Origin: Ruminiclostridium sp.
GTDB taxonomy: Bacteria; Bacillota; Clostridia; Oscillospirales; Ruminococcaceae
Direction of reading: 5' to 3'
Length of the DNA: 64,000 nucleotides
NCBI GenBank assembly: GCA_017935365.1
Contig: JAGBHT010000007.1
Coordinates: 1-64,000, forward strand
Shown here one piece after another: positions 8,620-17,416 of this stretch; position 1 is the first letter of the stretch, and the number at the start of each line of letters is the position of its first letter. The translations under genes and the position numbers were made by a program. The notes under the pieces were generated by a model. That model saw only the letters and a list, made by a program, of their open reading frames with translations. It did no database searches and was not told where the DNA came from.

Positions 8620-9269
8620 TAAAAGCGGTTATATTCGATATGGACGGTACACTGCTTGACAGCGAAAGGATAGGGCTTAAGGCGTGGGAGTACGTCATTG
8701 ATAAATACAGTCTGCCTTTTGATCTGTCGCTTCCTTACCGCTCGATCGGACTTAATTACAATTCAATGAAAGACCTTTTTCTCGGAGAACTCGGCAAGGA
8801 TTTTCCTTTTGAAACTTACTGGAAACATACAAAGCAACGTTTTGGCGAGATAGAAGAGGAGAGCGGTATACCGGTAAAACAGGGTTTTGATAAGCTGTGC
8901 CAATATCTCAAAGCCAACAAAATCGGAATGTACGTTGCGACTTCTACATATCATGATTCAGCCGCTAAGGAGCTTGAACATTCGGGTATTCTCGGATATT
9001 TTGACGGAATTATCGGCGGCGATGAGATAACGAAAGGCAAGCCTGATCCTGAGATATTCATAAAATCGGCAGAGAAAACAGGCTTTGAAAAGTCGGAATG
9101 CCTTATAGTAGAGGACAGCTCAAACGGGCTCAGGGCGGGTATTGCAGCGGGTATGCGAACGGTGTTTATAAAGGATATAGTAGATGTCCCGGCGGAGATC
9201 ACCGGCAAGGCTTTCGCTAAATGTGATGACTTATCCGGGGTTATCGATATAATCACGGAAATTGATTGA
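8616..9269 (+). CDS. HAD-superfamily hydrolase, beta-phosphoglucomutase-like
   Basis: Phosphatase or phosphomutase of the HAD IA group. Motif I DMDGTLLDS (about 8-16), a helical cap (about 20-85), motif II ATSTY near 110, motif III Lys in KGKPDPEIF near 145, and motif IV VEDSSNGLRAGIAAGM near 167-182. The pattern matches beta-phosphoglucomutase/DOG-phosphatase types, which would fit the maltodextrin enzyme just upstream. Start and stop overlap (ATGA), so translation is coupled to the GH13 gene. The substrate is unproven. Confidence 0.88.
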   Translation: MIKAVIFDMDGTLLDSERIGLKAWEYVIDKYSLPFDLSLPYRSIGLNYNSMKDLFLGELGKDFPFETYWKHTKQRFGEIEEESGIPVKQGFDKLCQYLKANKIGMYVATSTYHDSAAKELEHSGILGYFDGIIGGDEITKGKPDPEIFIKSAEKTGFEKSECLIVEDSSNGLRAGIAAGMRTVFIKDIVDVPAEITGKAFAKCDDLSGVIDIITEID

Positions 9270-9284
9270 TATTGTCTGTTTTGC

Positions 9285-9313
9285 TTGCATTTGAACGTTT
9301 CGTGTGGTATAAT
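9285..9313 (+). promoter_or_regulatory. Sigma-A promoter of metA
   Basis: -35 TTGCAT (9285-9290), 17-bp spacer, -10 TATAAT (9308-9313) with extension TGTGG. The leader is only ~28 nt, so it holds no S-box or other methionine riboswitch. Confidence 0.9.
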
Positions 9314-9347
9314 TATAAATTATGACGAAATAAAAAGGATGATGTAA

Positions 9348-10277
9348 ATGCCGATTAAAATCCCTAATAATCTGCCGGCTTTCAGCACACTTATTAACGA
9401 AAATATTTTCGTTATGGCTGATGAAAAAGCATCAAGACAGGATATCAGACCGCTTAAGGTTGCGATAGTTAACCTTATGCCTACAAAGATAGTTACCGAA
9501 ACACAGCTTTTAAGACTGCTCAGTAACACTCCGTTGCAGGTAGATATTACGCTTGTAAAGACTGAAACTCATAACCCGAAGAACACTTCGCAGGAGCACC
9601 TTATAAATTTCTACACAACGTTCAATCAGATAAAGGAGCAGTATTTTGACGCTCTTATTATCACCGGTGCACCTGTTGAACTTCTTGACTTCAATTCGGT
9701 GCATTACTGGAAAGAACTCTGTGACATAATGGAGTGGAGCAAGACACACGCATTCAGTACGGTTCATATCTGCTGGGCGGCTTTTGCAGGACTGTATTAT
9801 CATTACGGTATTCAAAAGCAGGTGCTTGATAAGAAAATGTTCGGCATCTTCCCTCACAAGATAAACGCAATAAATCACCCTCTTCTCAAGGGCTTTGATG
9901 ATATTTTTATGGTACCCCATTCACGCTACACCGGAGTGAATATGGAGGATATCGAAAAGAATCAGAATCTTGCACTGCTTGCATATTCCGATATAGCGGG
10001 TGCATATATCATTGCTGATCGTACAAACAGGCAGATCTTCATTACAGGTCACGCCGAGTATGACAGGAACACGCTTAAAGATGAGTATATGCGTGATGTC
10101 GAAAAGGGTATACCGATAGAAGTTCCGTATAACTATTTCCCCGATGATAACCCCAAGCTGACACCGCATTTCACGTGGCGGGGTCATGCAAGTCTTATGT
10201 ACTCTAACTGGCTCAACTTCTGCGTATATCAGGAAACCCCGTTCGATCTCACAAAGCTTGAACCGCTTGAGTATTAA
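9348..10277 (+). CDS. metA: Homoserine O-acyltransferase (MetA family; predicted acetyltransferase)
   Basis: Acylates homoserine as the first committed step of methionine synthesis. The 309-aa protein spans the whole family: N-terminal IRPLKVAIVNLMPTKI, the catalytic Cys in VHICWAAFAG near 146, and PHSRY and GHAEYD near 188 and 235 carrying the His/Glu of the triad. The acyl-selectivity position reads TGAPVE. Family knowledge is that Glu here favours acetyl-CoA and Gly favours succinyl-CoA, so this is probably an O-acetyltransferase despite the common succinyltransferase label. AAAAGGATGATG precedes the ATG. Monocistronic. Confidence 0.95.
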   Translation: MPIKIPNNLPAFSTLINENIFVMADEKASRQDIRPLKVAIVNLMPTKIVTETQLLRLLSNTPLQVDITLVKTETHNPKNTSQEHLINFYTTFNQIKEQYFDALIITGAPVELLDFNSVHYWKELCDIMEWSKTHAFSTVHICWAAFAGLYYHYGIQKQVLDKKMFGIFPHKINAINHPLLKGFDDIFMVPHSRYTGVNMEDIEKNQNLALLAYSDIAGAYIIADRTNRQIFITGHAEYDRNTLKDEYMRDVEKGIPIEVPYNYFPDDNPKLTPHFTWRGHASLMYSNWLNFCVYQETPFDLTKLEPLEY

Positions 10278-10290
10278 CGTAAATAATAAA

Positions 10291-10314
10291 AGTCACAGTT
10301 ATTTACTGGGGCTT
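10291..10314 (+). repeat. Decayed first copy of a duplicated terminator
   Basis: 24 bases, 22 identical to 10491-10514 exactly 200 bp downstream. The hairpin GTCACAGT/ACTGGGGC has one mismatch and the T tract is lost, so this copy probably terminates metA poorly. Confidence 0.8.
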
Positions 10315-10347
10315 CAGATTGTCGAAAAACCTCTTGTAAATATTAAA

Positions 10348-10442
10348 AATGGGGTCGCAGGGGCGAAGCCCCCGACAGGGTCTAGGGGCGGTAGCCCCAG
10401 TAAAATCCCCCTTTCCTGGGGAAAGGGGGCAGGGGGATAGGG
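10348..10442 (+). repeat. GC-rich intergenic repeat element
   Basis: About 95 bp far richer in G/C than its surroundings, containing three nested hairpins: GGGGC-GAA-GCCCC (10359-10371), GGGGC-GGTA-GCCCC (10385-10398), and a perfect 10-bp stem CCCCCTTTCC/GGAAAGGGGG (10407-10416 with 10420-10429). It resembles REP/MITE-type non-coding elements; no coding gene is supported. No second copy is in this window. Confidence 0.7.
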
Positions 10443-10490
10443 GTAGTGAGTTAGAAGTTTATTTCAAAAACATACTTTTTCTACAAACCG

Positions 10491-10516
10491 AGTCACAGTT
10501 TTTTACTGTGGCTTTT
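10491..10516 (+). terminator. Intact second copy of the metA terminator
   Basis: 8-bp stem GTCACAGT/ACTGTGGC with a T5 loop followed by TTTT. It sits just upstream of the nucleotidyltransferase gene. Confidence 0.75.
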
Positions 10517-10542
10517 CATTTTCTGCTTTAACGGAGGTGTTT

Positions 10543-11361
10543 ATGAATCGTTACGATGAACTGATGAAACGTTTGCTTGCTGTGTGCGAAGCTCAGCCCG
10601 AAATAAAGGCGGTAATAATTGTCGGCTCACAGGCAAGAGAAATTTCAAAGGCGGACGAATATTCCGACCTCGATCTGATTATTGCTTGCTCAGAACCTCA
10701 AATATTGCTTTATGAAAATAATATAATAGGCAAACTGGGTAAGCCCGTATATTCGTTTGTTGAAGATACCTTTGCAGGAGAAAAAGAACGCCGTGTCCTA
10801 TTCGAAAAATCACTTGATGTCGATATGATTGTTATGTCTGAGGACAGCCTTGTAAATCTACTTAAATCACACAATGCTGATTTTATTCTGAATCGTGGTT
10901 TTTCGCTTTGTTATGACGCTTGCGGTATATCACAGCTTATTTGTAAATCATCAAAAATCACACCCTGTGATTTTACTGCTTTATCAGAGAAAAGTTTCCG
11001 TAATCTTACAAATGATTTTATGTTCCATACCGTGTGGGCAGAGAAGAAAATCAGACGTGGAGAGCTTTGGACAGCGATAATGTGCGTGAACGGCTATCTC
11101 AAGACAAAACTGATCACAGTTATCGAGATGTATGAACATTGCATTCACGGCACTGCCTACGATACATGGCATAACGGCAGAATGGCAGAGCAGTGGGCAG
11201 AGCCGTTCATCGTCGATAAGCTTGGTGATTGCTTTTCCCGCTACGATGCGGACGACCTGCTCTCCGCCCTTACAGCCACAAGAGAGTTGTTTCTGACCCT
11301 CGCCAAAGAGTGCGCCTCAGCCTATGGCTACACTACCGGCATCCCCGAAATCGACAGCTGA
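10543..11361 (+). CDS. AadK/ANT(6)-like nucleotidyltransferase
   Basis: Related to aminoglycoside 6-adenylyltransferases, which inactivate streptomycin by AMP transfer. The 272-aa protein has the nucleotidyltransferase core IIVGSQAR (about 28-35) and YSDLDLII (about 42-49, two metal-binding Asp), and a third acidic site in LDVDMIVM near 97. The helical C-terminus contains WHNGR and ERF-type elements as in ANT(6). Family members with no resistance role are frequent in Clostridia, so drug modification is not assured. GGAGG at 10533-10537 sets the start at ATG 10543; the GTG at 10537 overlaps that site. It follows the GC-rich repeat. Confidence 0.82.
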   Translation: MNRYDELMKRLLAVCEAQPEIKAVIIVGSQAREISKADEYSDLDLIIACSEPQILLYENNIIGKLGKPVYSFVEDTFAGEKERRVLFEKSLDVDMIVMSEDSLVNLLKSHNADFILNRGFSLCYDACGISQLICKSSKITPCDFTALSEKSFRNLTNDFMFHTVWAEKKIRRGELWTAIMCVNGYLKTKLITVIEMYEHCIHGTAYDTWHNGRMAEQWAEPFIVDKLGDCFSRYDADDLLSALTATRELFLTLAKECASAYGYTTGIPEIDS

Positions 11362-11370
11362 ATACAGCAA

Positions 11371-11408
11371 AGCCGCAGACCATTTTATTGCAGGTCTGCG
11401 GCTGTTTT
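11371..11408. terminator. Bidirectional terminator between convergent genes
   Basis: Perfect 11-bp stem AGCCGCAGACC/GGTCTGCGGCT, 11-nt loop, TTTT on the plus side and a T-rich exit on the minus side. It ends both the nucleotidyltransferase gene and the glgP operon. Confidence 0.9.
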
Positions 11409-11410
11409 GT

Positions 11411-11527
11411 TTACTTTTCACAGAAAAGCTCTATCTGCTCGCCGAGCGTATCGCTGTAGAAAGCGATAACCCTTCTTAATTGTTCACCGCTGCATTTGAA
11501 TGAAACGTGGTGTATACCGTTTATCAT
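11411..11527 (-). pseudogene. Remnant of a VOC/glyoxalase-fold gene with an internal deletion
   Basis: A 38-codon reading frame, MINGIHHVSFKCSGEQLRRV… to …LGEQIELFCEK. The first ~29 residues match the typical N-terminus of vicinal-oxygen-chelate (glyoxalase-like) proteins. The last ten resemble their typical C-terminal end (PLGEQIEFFCE-like). The ~80-90 residues between, including the remaining metal ligands, are missing, with the junction at a Leu-Gly shared by both ends. It has an AGAGG site, starts 12 nt after glgP stops and ends directly at the terminator. Probably non-functional. Confidence 0.7.
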
Positions 11528-11539
11528 ACATTATACCTC

Positions 11540-13909
11540 TTACAGCTGTACCGGCTCTATCTTCCAGATTTCCTTAGCGTAATCGCTTATTGTTCTGTCA
11601 GAGCTGAATTTGCCTGAGAAGCACATATTAGCCCAGCACTTTCTTGCAAAGTCAAGACGTGCGTTTGCATAGTCGCTGTTGGCTTTGAGTTTTGCTTCAA
11701 CGTATGATTCAAGATCGCCGAGCAGGTAGTAATGATCGGGAACGTGCCAGCTTGCACCGTCGGTCAGGGCAAAGTAAAGCTCCTTGAAATCGCCTGTGCC
11801 ACCGTCGCTTACCGTTCCGTCAATAAGTGTATCAAGAACACGCTTGATTTTCGGGTTCTTGCTGACAAGCTTTCTCGGATCATAGTCTTTCATAATCGTT
11901 TCAAGCTCTTCAACTCTTGCACCGAAGATGTAGTTGTTGCTTTCGCCTGCTTCCTGTACTATCTCGACATTTGCGCCGTCGTAAGTTCCGAGAGTAACAG
12001 TGCCGTTGAGCATAAACTTCATATTACCTGTACCCGAAGCTTCTGTGCCGGCAGTAGATATCTGCTCGGAAATATCGGCGGCGGTAACAAGCTTTTCGGC
12101 ATAAGAAACGTTGTAGTTCTGTACGAATACGACCTTTATCAGCTTGTTTACTTCTTCATCGGCATTGATGAGCTTGCCGATCTCGTTTATGTACTTGATG
12201 ATAGCCTTTGCTCTCATATATCTGGGTGCGGACTTTGCACCGAATATGAATGTAGTGGGGTAGAAGTTCTTTATGCTTCCGTCCTTGATACCGAAATAGA
12301 TGTAAAGAATGCTGAACGCATTGAGAAGCTGTCTTTTATATTCGTGCAGACGCTTTATCTGAATATCGAAAATGCTGTTTGTATCGACTTCGATTCCGTC
12401 CCTTGCTTTCATATACTCGGCAAGCTGATTTTTCTTTTCCTGCTTTATGTCCATGAATCTCTGCATCATGTTGTTGTCGCCGCGCAGTCTTTCAAGCGTT
12501 TTCAGCTTTGAAAGGTCTGTGACCCATGAATTGTCGCCGAGCTGTTCGGTGATAAGAGAAGATAATTCCTTGTTGCAAAGAGCGATCCAACGTCTAGGGG
12601 TAATGCCGTTTGTTTTGTTCTGAAACTTTTCGGGGAAGAGCTGATACCAGTCCTTCAGAACATCGTTCTTCAATATCTCGGTATGAAGTGCCGCAACGCC
12701 GTTTGTGTAGCTTGAGCAGTAAACCGCCATCTTAGCCATATGTACAACGCCGCCTGAAATCATCTTCATATAATCGGTCTTGCCCTTGGGCATATCCTTT
12801 GCGTACATCTCGGCAACGAAAGCTTCGTTTATCTGTAAAATGATCTCGTAAATTCTGGGCAGAACTTCCTTTACTATATCAACGCCCCACTTCTCCATAG
12901 CCTCAGCCATTACGGTGTGGTTTGTATAGTTGAATGTCTTCTTGGCAATTTCAAGAGCCTTTTCAAATGAAAGACCTTCGTTATCTACAAGTATTCTTAT
13001 AAGCTCAGGTATAGATATAACGGGGTGAGTGTCGTTGAGTTGTATCGTAACCTTTTCATACAGCTTTTCAATGTCATAGCCTGCCGCCTTATGCTTCTTC
13101 ACAATATCGGCAAGGGAAGCGGCACTGAAGAAGTACTGCTGTTTGAAGCGGAGTATCTTACCCTCTCTTGTATCGTCATTGGGATAAAGAACTCTTGAAA
13201 TATCCTCAGCCTTTATCTGCTCAATGCTTGCGTTTACATAGTCCTGTGCATTGAACTTGAGAAAATCAAAAGTATTTACGGGCTCTGCCTGCCACAGACG
13301 CAGAGTGCCTATGTTCTTTGTTCCGTATCCGATAACAGGCATATCATAAGGTACAGCTACTACTGTCTGATCTGCAAAGCTTATCGTAACCTTGTCGTTT
13401 TCGTTTCTTCTGCTCCACGGATCGCCGTACTTTGTCCAGTCGTCAGCTTCTTCCTTCTGGAAACCGTCAACTATAGACTGCTTGAAAAGTCCGTACTTAT
13501 AACGTATTCCGTAACCGTCAAGAGGTAAAGACAGAGTAGCGGCGCTGTCTAAAAAGCAAGCCGCAAGTCTGCCAAGACCACCGTTTCCGAGTGCGGCATC
13601 TTCAATTTCTTCAAGATCGGACAGCTTTGCGCCGAGTGAAGACAGAACATCTCTTGCTTCGTCTTCAATGCCAAGGCAGAGAAGATTATTATAGATCGCT
13701 CTTCCTACTAAAAATTCGGCTGAGAAATAGCACGCTCTGCGTGTGGCAAGATGAGCCTTTCTGCTGTCTTTCCATACGGGTGCTATCTGCTTCATTATTG
13801 CAGATGAAAGTGCTTCGTGTAACTGATAGGGCTGTGCCTTATCGGCTGTAACTTCATACTTGTCGAACAGTACCGATTCGATATCGGATTTAAGTAATTC
13901 CTTGTTCAT
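11540..13909 (-). CDS. glgP: Glycogen/maltodextrin phosphorylase
   Basis: Releases glucose-1-phosphate from alpha-1,4-glucans with phosphate, in the cytoplasm. 789 aa, close to the usual 790-840. N-terminal GGLGRLAACFLDSAA and DGYGIRYKYGLF near 100-130, QLNDTHPVISIPELIR near 290, QNYNVSYAEKL, and the pyridoxal-phosphate Lys in EASGTGNMKFMLNG near 640 are all seen. The start at 13909 has GGAGGAG 3-8 nt upstream; the in-frame ATG at 13927 would overlap hemW and lacks a site. It is third in the lepA-hemW-glgP unit, 14 nt after hemW. Confidence 0.96.
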   Translation of the reverse strand: MNKELLKSDIESVLFDKYEVTADKAQPYQLHEALSSAIMKQIAPVWKDSRKAHLATRRACYFSAEFLVGRAIYNNLLCLGIEDEARDVLSSLGAKLSDLEEIEDAALGNGGLGRLAACFLDSAATLSLPLDGYGIRYKYGLFKQSIVDGFQKEEADDWTKYGDPWSRRNENDKVTISFADQTVVAVPYDMPVIGYGTKNIGTLRLWQAEPVNTFDFLKFNAQDYVNASIEQIKAEDISRVLYPNDDTREGKILRFKQQYFFSAASLADIVKKHKAAGYDIEKLYEKVTIQLNDTHPVISIPELIRILVDNEGLSFEKALEIAKKTFNYTNHTVMAEAMEKWGVDIVKEVLPRIYEIILQINEAFVAEMYAKDMPKGKTDYMKMISGGVVHMAKMAVYCSSYTNGVAALHTEILKNDVLKDWYQLFPEKFQNKTNGITPRRWIALCNKELSSLITEQLGDNSWVTDLSKLKTLERLRGDNNMMQRFMDIKQEKKNQLAEYMKARDGIEVDTNSIFDIQIKRLHEYKRQLLNAFSILYIYFGIKDGSIKNFYPTTFIFGAKSAPRYMRAKAIIKYINEIGKLINADEEVNKLIKVVFVQNYNVSYAEKLVTAADISEQISTAGTEASGTGNMKFMLNGTVTLGTYDGANVEIVQEAGESNNYIFGARVEELETIMKDYDPRKLVSKNPKIKRVLDTLIDGTVSDGGTGDFKELYFALTDGASWHVPDHYYLLGDLESYVEAKLKANSDYANARLDFARKCWANMCFSGKFSSDRTISDYAKEIWKIEPVQL

Positions 13910-13923
13910 AGCTCCTCCAAAAA

Positions 13924-15018
13924 TCATATATCTGTTAATATGCCGATAACGGCATTTGACACCAGAAATCCCTCAGGCGTAAGACGTATAGCCTTATCGT
14001 CCGCTCTGTACAGCTTATCCGGGATAAGTCTGCACTTTTTTAATATATCCTCTTTTGATATGCCGAAACGTTTTTCGGCAGTTCTGAAATCAAGTCCTTC
14101 GCAAAGCCTTAGTTTCAGCATTGCCCACTCTTCATAATCGCCGCATTCACGCTCGGTAATAAAGGCGGGTTGGACGTCGCTTTCAATAAAAGCGCTGAGA
14201 TCACGTCCGACAGCAAAACGTTCGCCGTTAAAATACGAATGCGCCGCAGGTCCTATACCGAGATATTCTTCGCACCGCCAGTATTTCAGATTGTGCCTGC
14301 TTTCCATACCCGGCTTTGCAAAATTGCTTATCTCGTATTGCTTATATCCTTTGTCGGCAAGACGGCTTACCGTTTCAAGATAAATATCCGCATATCCGTC
14401 ATCGTCGGGGAGTGTAAGCTGTTTTTTTGCAAACGGTGTGCCGGGTTCTATTTTCAGCAGATACGCCGAAATGTGACTTAGCGTCAGGAAAGACATATAG
14501 CCGATAGTTTCTATAAGGCTCTTCTTTGTCTGAAGAGGTACTCCGAGCATTATATCGCCCGAAATATTTTCAAATCCCGCTTTGTATGCCATTTTCACGG
14601 CATCTGCGCCAACCTTAGCGGTGTGCCGTCTGCCGAGCGCTTTAAGCTCGTTGTCGTTGCCGCTTTGCAGTCCGAATGAAATTCTGTTCACATTATGCTG
14701 TTTTAATGAACAAAGTACATTTTCATTTGTACAACACGGGTTTGCTTCAATGGTAATCTCGGCATTTTCGGCTATATACGGCTGTATTTCGTCCATAATA
14801 TCACAGATTTCGCGCCACAGCAGTATAGGAGTTCCTCCGCCGAAATAGACCGTATCAAATCTGAGACCGCTGTTCTGCGACAGATAATACCGAAGATTTC
14901 TTTTTACAGCATTCTTATACTGATTTGCCGTGTCGCTGTCAAACGCCACCGAGTAGAAGTCGCAGTACGGGCATTTTGACAGGCAGAACGGAACGTGGAT
15001 ATACAGTCCTTTATTCAT
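13924..15018 (-). CDS. hemW: HemW-like radical SAM heme chaperone
   Basis: Member of the family once annotated as oxygen-independent coproporphyrinogen oxidase and now regarded as a heme-insertion protein. Residues 1-30 read [23 protein letters not shown], with the CX3CX2C radical-SAM cluster. GGGTP near 66 and FGLQSGND near 126 follow, and a HemW-type C-terminal winged domain (HNLKYW near 240, [10 protein letters not shown] near 300). 364 aa. The start at 15018 is inside the last codons of lepA (8-nt overlap). A longer in-frame start at 15153 reads through lepA and adds residues foreign to the family. Confidence 0.92.
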   Translation of the reverse strand: MNKGLYIHVPFCLSKCPYCDFYSVAFDSDTANQYKNAVKRNLRYYLSQNSGLRFDTVYFGGGTPILLWREICDIMDEIQPYIAENAEITIEANPCCTNENVLCSLKQHNVNRISFGLQSGNDNELKALGRRHTAKVGADAVKMAYKAGFENISGDIMLGVPLQTKKSLIETIGYMSFLTLSHISAYLLKIEPGTPFAKKQLTLPDDDGYADIYLETVSRLADKGYKQYEISNFAKPGMESRHNLKYWRCEEYLGIGPAAHSYFNGERFAVGRDLSAFIESDVQPAFITERECGDYEEWAMLKLRLCEGLDFRTAEKRFGISKEDILKKCRLIPDKLYRADDKAIRLTPEGFLVSNAVIGILTDI

Positions 15019-16825
15019 CAAGCTTGAGCACTGCCATAAATGCTTCCTGCGGAACTTCGACGCTTCCGAGCTGACGCATACGTTTTTTACCCTCTTTCTG
15101 CTTTTCGAGCAGTTTCTTTTTACGGGTAATATCGCCGCCGTAGCACTTTGCAAGTACGTCCTTACGCATAGCCTTTACGGTTTCTCTTGCAATTATCTTA
15201 CCGCCGACAGCCGCCTGTATAGGTACTTCAAACAGCTGACGCGGAATGTTGTCCTTTAACTTTTCGGCTATCTTTCTTGCTCTTGCGTATGCTTTGTCAG
15301 CATGAACGACAAACGACAGCGCATCGACAACCTCGCCGTTTAAGAGTATATCAAGCTTTACAAGACGTGACGGAACAAATCCGGACATTTCGTAATCATA
15401 GCTTGCGTAACCCTTTGTTCGTGATTTCAGTGCGTCAAAGAAGTCGTATACTATTTCGTTCAGCGGTAAGTCATAGTGCATTTCAACACGGTTAAGATCG
15501 AGATACTTCATATCCTTGAATGTACCGCGTCTTTCCTGGCACAGATCCATAATACTGCCCACATAATCCGACGGGGTATAGATATTTGCCTTTACCATAG
15601 GTTCTTCCGCAACTTCGATCTCTGACGGGTCAGGGTAGTTTGTCGGGTTATCTATATAAATAGTTTCGCCGTCTGTCTTTGTTATCTTGTATACAACCGA
15701 CGGTGCGGTGGTAACAAGATCAAGGTTATATTCACGTTCAAGTCGTTCCTGAATGATCTCCATGTGCAGAAGTCCAAGGAATCCGCAACGGAAACCGAAT
15801 CCAAGTGCTATTGAGGTTTCAGGCTCGAATGTCAGCGATGCGTCATTGAGCTGTAACTTTTCAAGAGCGTCACGCAGATCGCCGTACTTTGCGCCGTCGG
15901 CAGGGTAGATACCGCTGTATACCATAGGGTTTACGTTGCGGTAACCCTCCAGCGGTTCATCGGCAGGGTTATTTACAAGCGTGACCGTGTCGCCGACCTT
16001 TGTATCACCGATCGATTTTATTGATGCAGCAATATAGCCGACTTCGCCTGCGCGCAGTTCCTTTGCATTTTCAAGGTTTTTGGCACCCATATATCCGACA
16101 TCTACAACGTCAAACTCAGCGCCGGTCGCCATCATTTTTATCCTGTCGCCGGGCTTTAATGTGCCGTCCTTTATTCTTACATAAACGATAACGCCCTTAT
16201 ATGCGTCATAGTAGCTGTCAAAGATAAGCGCTTTGAGAGGTGCATCGGGGTCACCCTTGGGAGCGGGAACATTCTTTACCACCTGCTCCATTACGTCCTT
16301 TATGTTTATGCCCATCTTTGCGGAGATAAGCGGCGCTTCATCTGCGGGTATGCCGATGACTGTTTCGATCTCTTCCTTGACTTCATCGGGGTGCGCAGAG
16401 GGCAGATCTATTTTGTTGATAACGGGGACAAGCTCAAGGTCCTGCTCGATAGCAAGATATGTGTTTGCAAGCGTCTGCGCTTCGATGCCCTGGGAAGCGT
16501 CTACTACAAGTATAGCGCCCTCGCAGGCATTGAGCGAACGTGAAACTTCATAGTTGAAGTCGACGTGTCCGGGTGTGTCTATAAGATTGAAAACGTATGT
16601 TTCGCCGTCGTCCGCTTTATATCTGAGCCTTACGGCACGGGCTTTAATGGTAATGCCACGCTCACGCTCAAGGTCCATGTTGTCGAGGATCTGTTCTTCC
16701 ATTTCACGCTGTGCGACTGTTTCGGTCTGTTCGAGTATTCTGTCCGCAAGCGTTGACTTTCCGTGGTCTATGTGTGCGATGATACAGAAGTTGCGTATCT
16801 CCTGCATATATTCCTTATCTGCCAA
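15011..16825 (-). CDS. lepA: Elongation factor 4 (LepA), ribosomal back-translocase GTPase
   Basis: Ribosome-bound GTPase of the EF-G family. G1 AHIDHGKST near 15-23, G2 region ERGITIKA, G3 DTPGHVDF near 85, G4 NKID near 140. The C-terminal LepA-specific domain ([20 protein letters not shown] and [11 protein letters not shown] end) is complete. The TTG at 16825 with AAAGGA 7 nt upstream gives 604 aa. An ATG six codons later (16807), also preceded by AAGGA, is an alternative start. The longer frame to 16927 extends through the promoter and is rejected. First gene of the lepA-hemW-glgP operon. Confidence 0.96.
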   Translation of the reverse strand: MADKEYMQEIRNFCIIAHIDHGKSTLADRILEQTETVAQREMEEQILDNMDLERERGITIKARAVRLRYKADDGETYVFNLIDTPGHVDFNYEVSRSLNACEGAILVVDASQGIEAQTLANTYLAIEQDLELVPVINKIDLPSAHPDEVKEEIETVIGIPADEAPLISAKMGINIKDVMEQVVKNVPAPKGDPDAPLKALIFDSYYDAYKGVIVYVRIKDGTLKPGDRIKMMATGAEFDVVDVGYMGAKNLENAKELRAGEVGYIAASIKSIGDTKVGDTVTLVNNPADEPLEGYRNVNPMVYSGIYPADGAKYGDLRDALEKLQLNDASLTFEPETSIALGFGFRCGFLGLLHMEIIQERLEREYNLDLVTTAPSVVYKITKTDGETIYIDNPTNYPDPSEIEVAEEPMVKANIYTPSDYVGSIMDLCQERRGTFKDMKYLDLNRVEMHYDLPLNEIVYDFFDALKSRTKGYASYDYEMSGFVPSRLVKLDILLNGEVVDALSFVVHADKAYARARKIAEKLKDNIPRQLFEVPIQAAVGGKIIARETVKAMRKDVLAKCYGGDITRKKKLLEKQKEGKKRMRQLGSVEVPQEAFMAVLKLDE

Positions 16826-16868
16826 GCTAAAAATCCTTTCTTTAATAAAAAATCGCTTATTCCATAAA

Positions 16869-16897
16869 ATTATAGCATAATTCCCGACAAAAAGCAA
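16869..16897 (-). promoter_or_regulatory. Sigma-A promoter of lepA-hemW-glgP
   Basis: Minus strand: -35 TTGCTT (16892-16897), 17-bp spacer, extended -10 TGCTATAAT. Confidence 0.82.
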
Positions 16898-16952
16898 ACT
16901 ATATTTATATATATACGGATAAATCAAATTAAAACCCTCGGAGGACTTGATT

Positions 16953-17153
16953 ATGAGCGATATGCTTGCATATGAGGCGGTACAGCTGAAAAATCTGCTT
17001 GCCGATGAAAAAGCGATAAAAGATAAATATATAAAAGCGGCAGAATCTGTTTCTGATCCACAGCTTAAAGAAAAGTTACAGAAATGTGCGGCTGTGCACA
17101 GCAGTCACGTCAGTGTTATAGAAAGACTTACAGGTGAAGCAAATGACAGATGA
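16953..17153 (+). CDS. Small CotF-like spore coat/ferritin-like helical protein
   Basis: 66 aa, almost entirely helical: [21 protein letters not shown], then a second amphipathic helix ending [12 protein letters not shown]. The pattern LLADEKAI…[17 protein letters not shown] matches the N-terminal half of the spore coat protein F domain. GGAGG lies 8 nt before ATG 16953; the TTG at 16947 is too close to it. It overlaps the next gene by 11 nt. The partner carries the matching C-terminal half, so the two probably work together on the spore surface (inference from family and neighbours). Confidence 0.7.
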   Translation: MSDMLAYEAVQLKNLLADEKAIKDKYIKAAESVSDPQLKEKLQKCAAVHSSHVSVIERLTGEANDR

Positions 17154-17370
17154 AAAAGCCGAACTTAACGAACTGCTGAAAGCCGAAAATTCGCTTGCCC
17201 AAAAATATGCTGTTATGCTATGTTCTGCTGTAAGCGGCGATATACGCACAAAGCTTACATTTAATCAGCGTGGGATAAACGAAGCCGCGTCACTTGTGCT
17301 TGATGAGATGAATTCGCGCGGCTGGAGCGTGCCGAAGAGCATTTCAGATATAAAAAGCAACCGCTTCTAA
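17143..17370 (+). CDS. Second CotF-like spore coat protein
   Basis: 75 aa. An N-terminal helix ELNELLKAENSLAQKYAVMLCSA parallels the CotF domain, and the C-terminus MNSRGWSVPKSI matches the family's RGWYxP ending. The ATG at 17143 sits in the end of the preceding gene with AGGTGAA just upstream, so translation is coupled. The downstream sigma-28 -35 box begins at the stop codon of this gene. Confidence 0.7.
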   Translation: MTDEKAELNELLKAENSLAQKYAVMLCSAVSGDIRTKLTFNQRGINEAASLVLDEMNSRGWSVPKSISDIKSNRF

Positions 17371-17394
17371 ACTTATCGCCCTTTCTGCCGATAT
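17368..17394 (+). promoter_or_regulatory. Sigma-28/SigD (flagellar) type promoter
   Basis: TAAA (17368-17371), exactly 15 nt, then GCCGATAT (17387-17394). This equals the B. subtilis SigD and close to the E. coli FliA consensus (TAAA-N15-GCCGATAA/T). Transcript start expected near 17401, about 16 nt before the ATG of the next gene. Confidence 0.75.
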
Positions 17395-17416
17395 AATATA
17401 AAGAAAGGGTGGTATT

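Noticed and set aside
10186..10440. 84-codon frame ending in the GC-rich repeat
   Set aside because: It starts inside metA in another frame and its tail is translation of the non-coding hairpin element.
11528..11537. TATAAT-like box just upstream of the VOC remnant
   Set aside because: It lies only a few bases from the ATG, where it overlaps the ribosome-binding region, and cannot be that gene's promoter.
11732..12511. 259-codon plus-strand frame inside glgP
   Set aside because: Antisense to a complete glycogen phosphorylase with all motifs; composition is a shadow of that gene and no ribosome-binding site is seen.
17379..17409. Inverted repeat CCCTTTCT/AGAAAGGG appearing to mask the ribosome-binding site of the DUF6033-like gene
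   Set aside because: The left arm lies inside the sigma-28 promoter spacer, upstream of the predicted transcript start, so it would not be in the mRNA.
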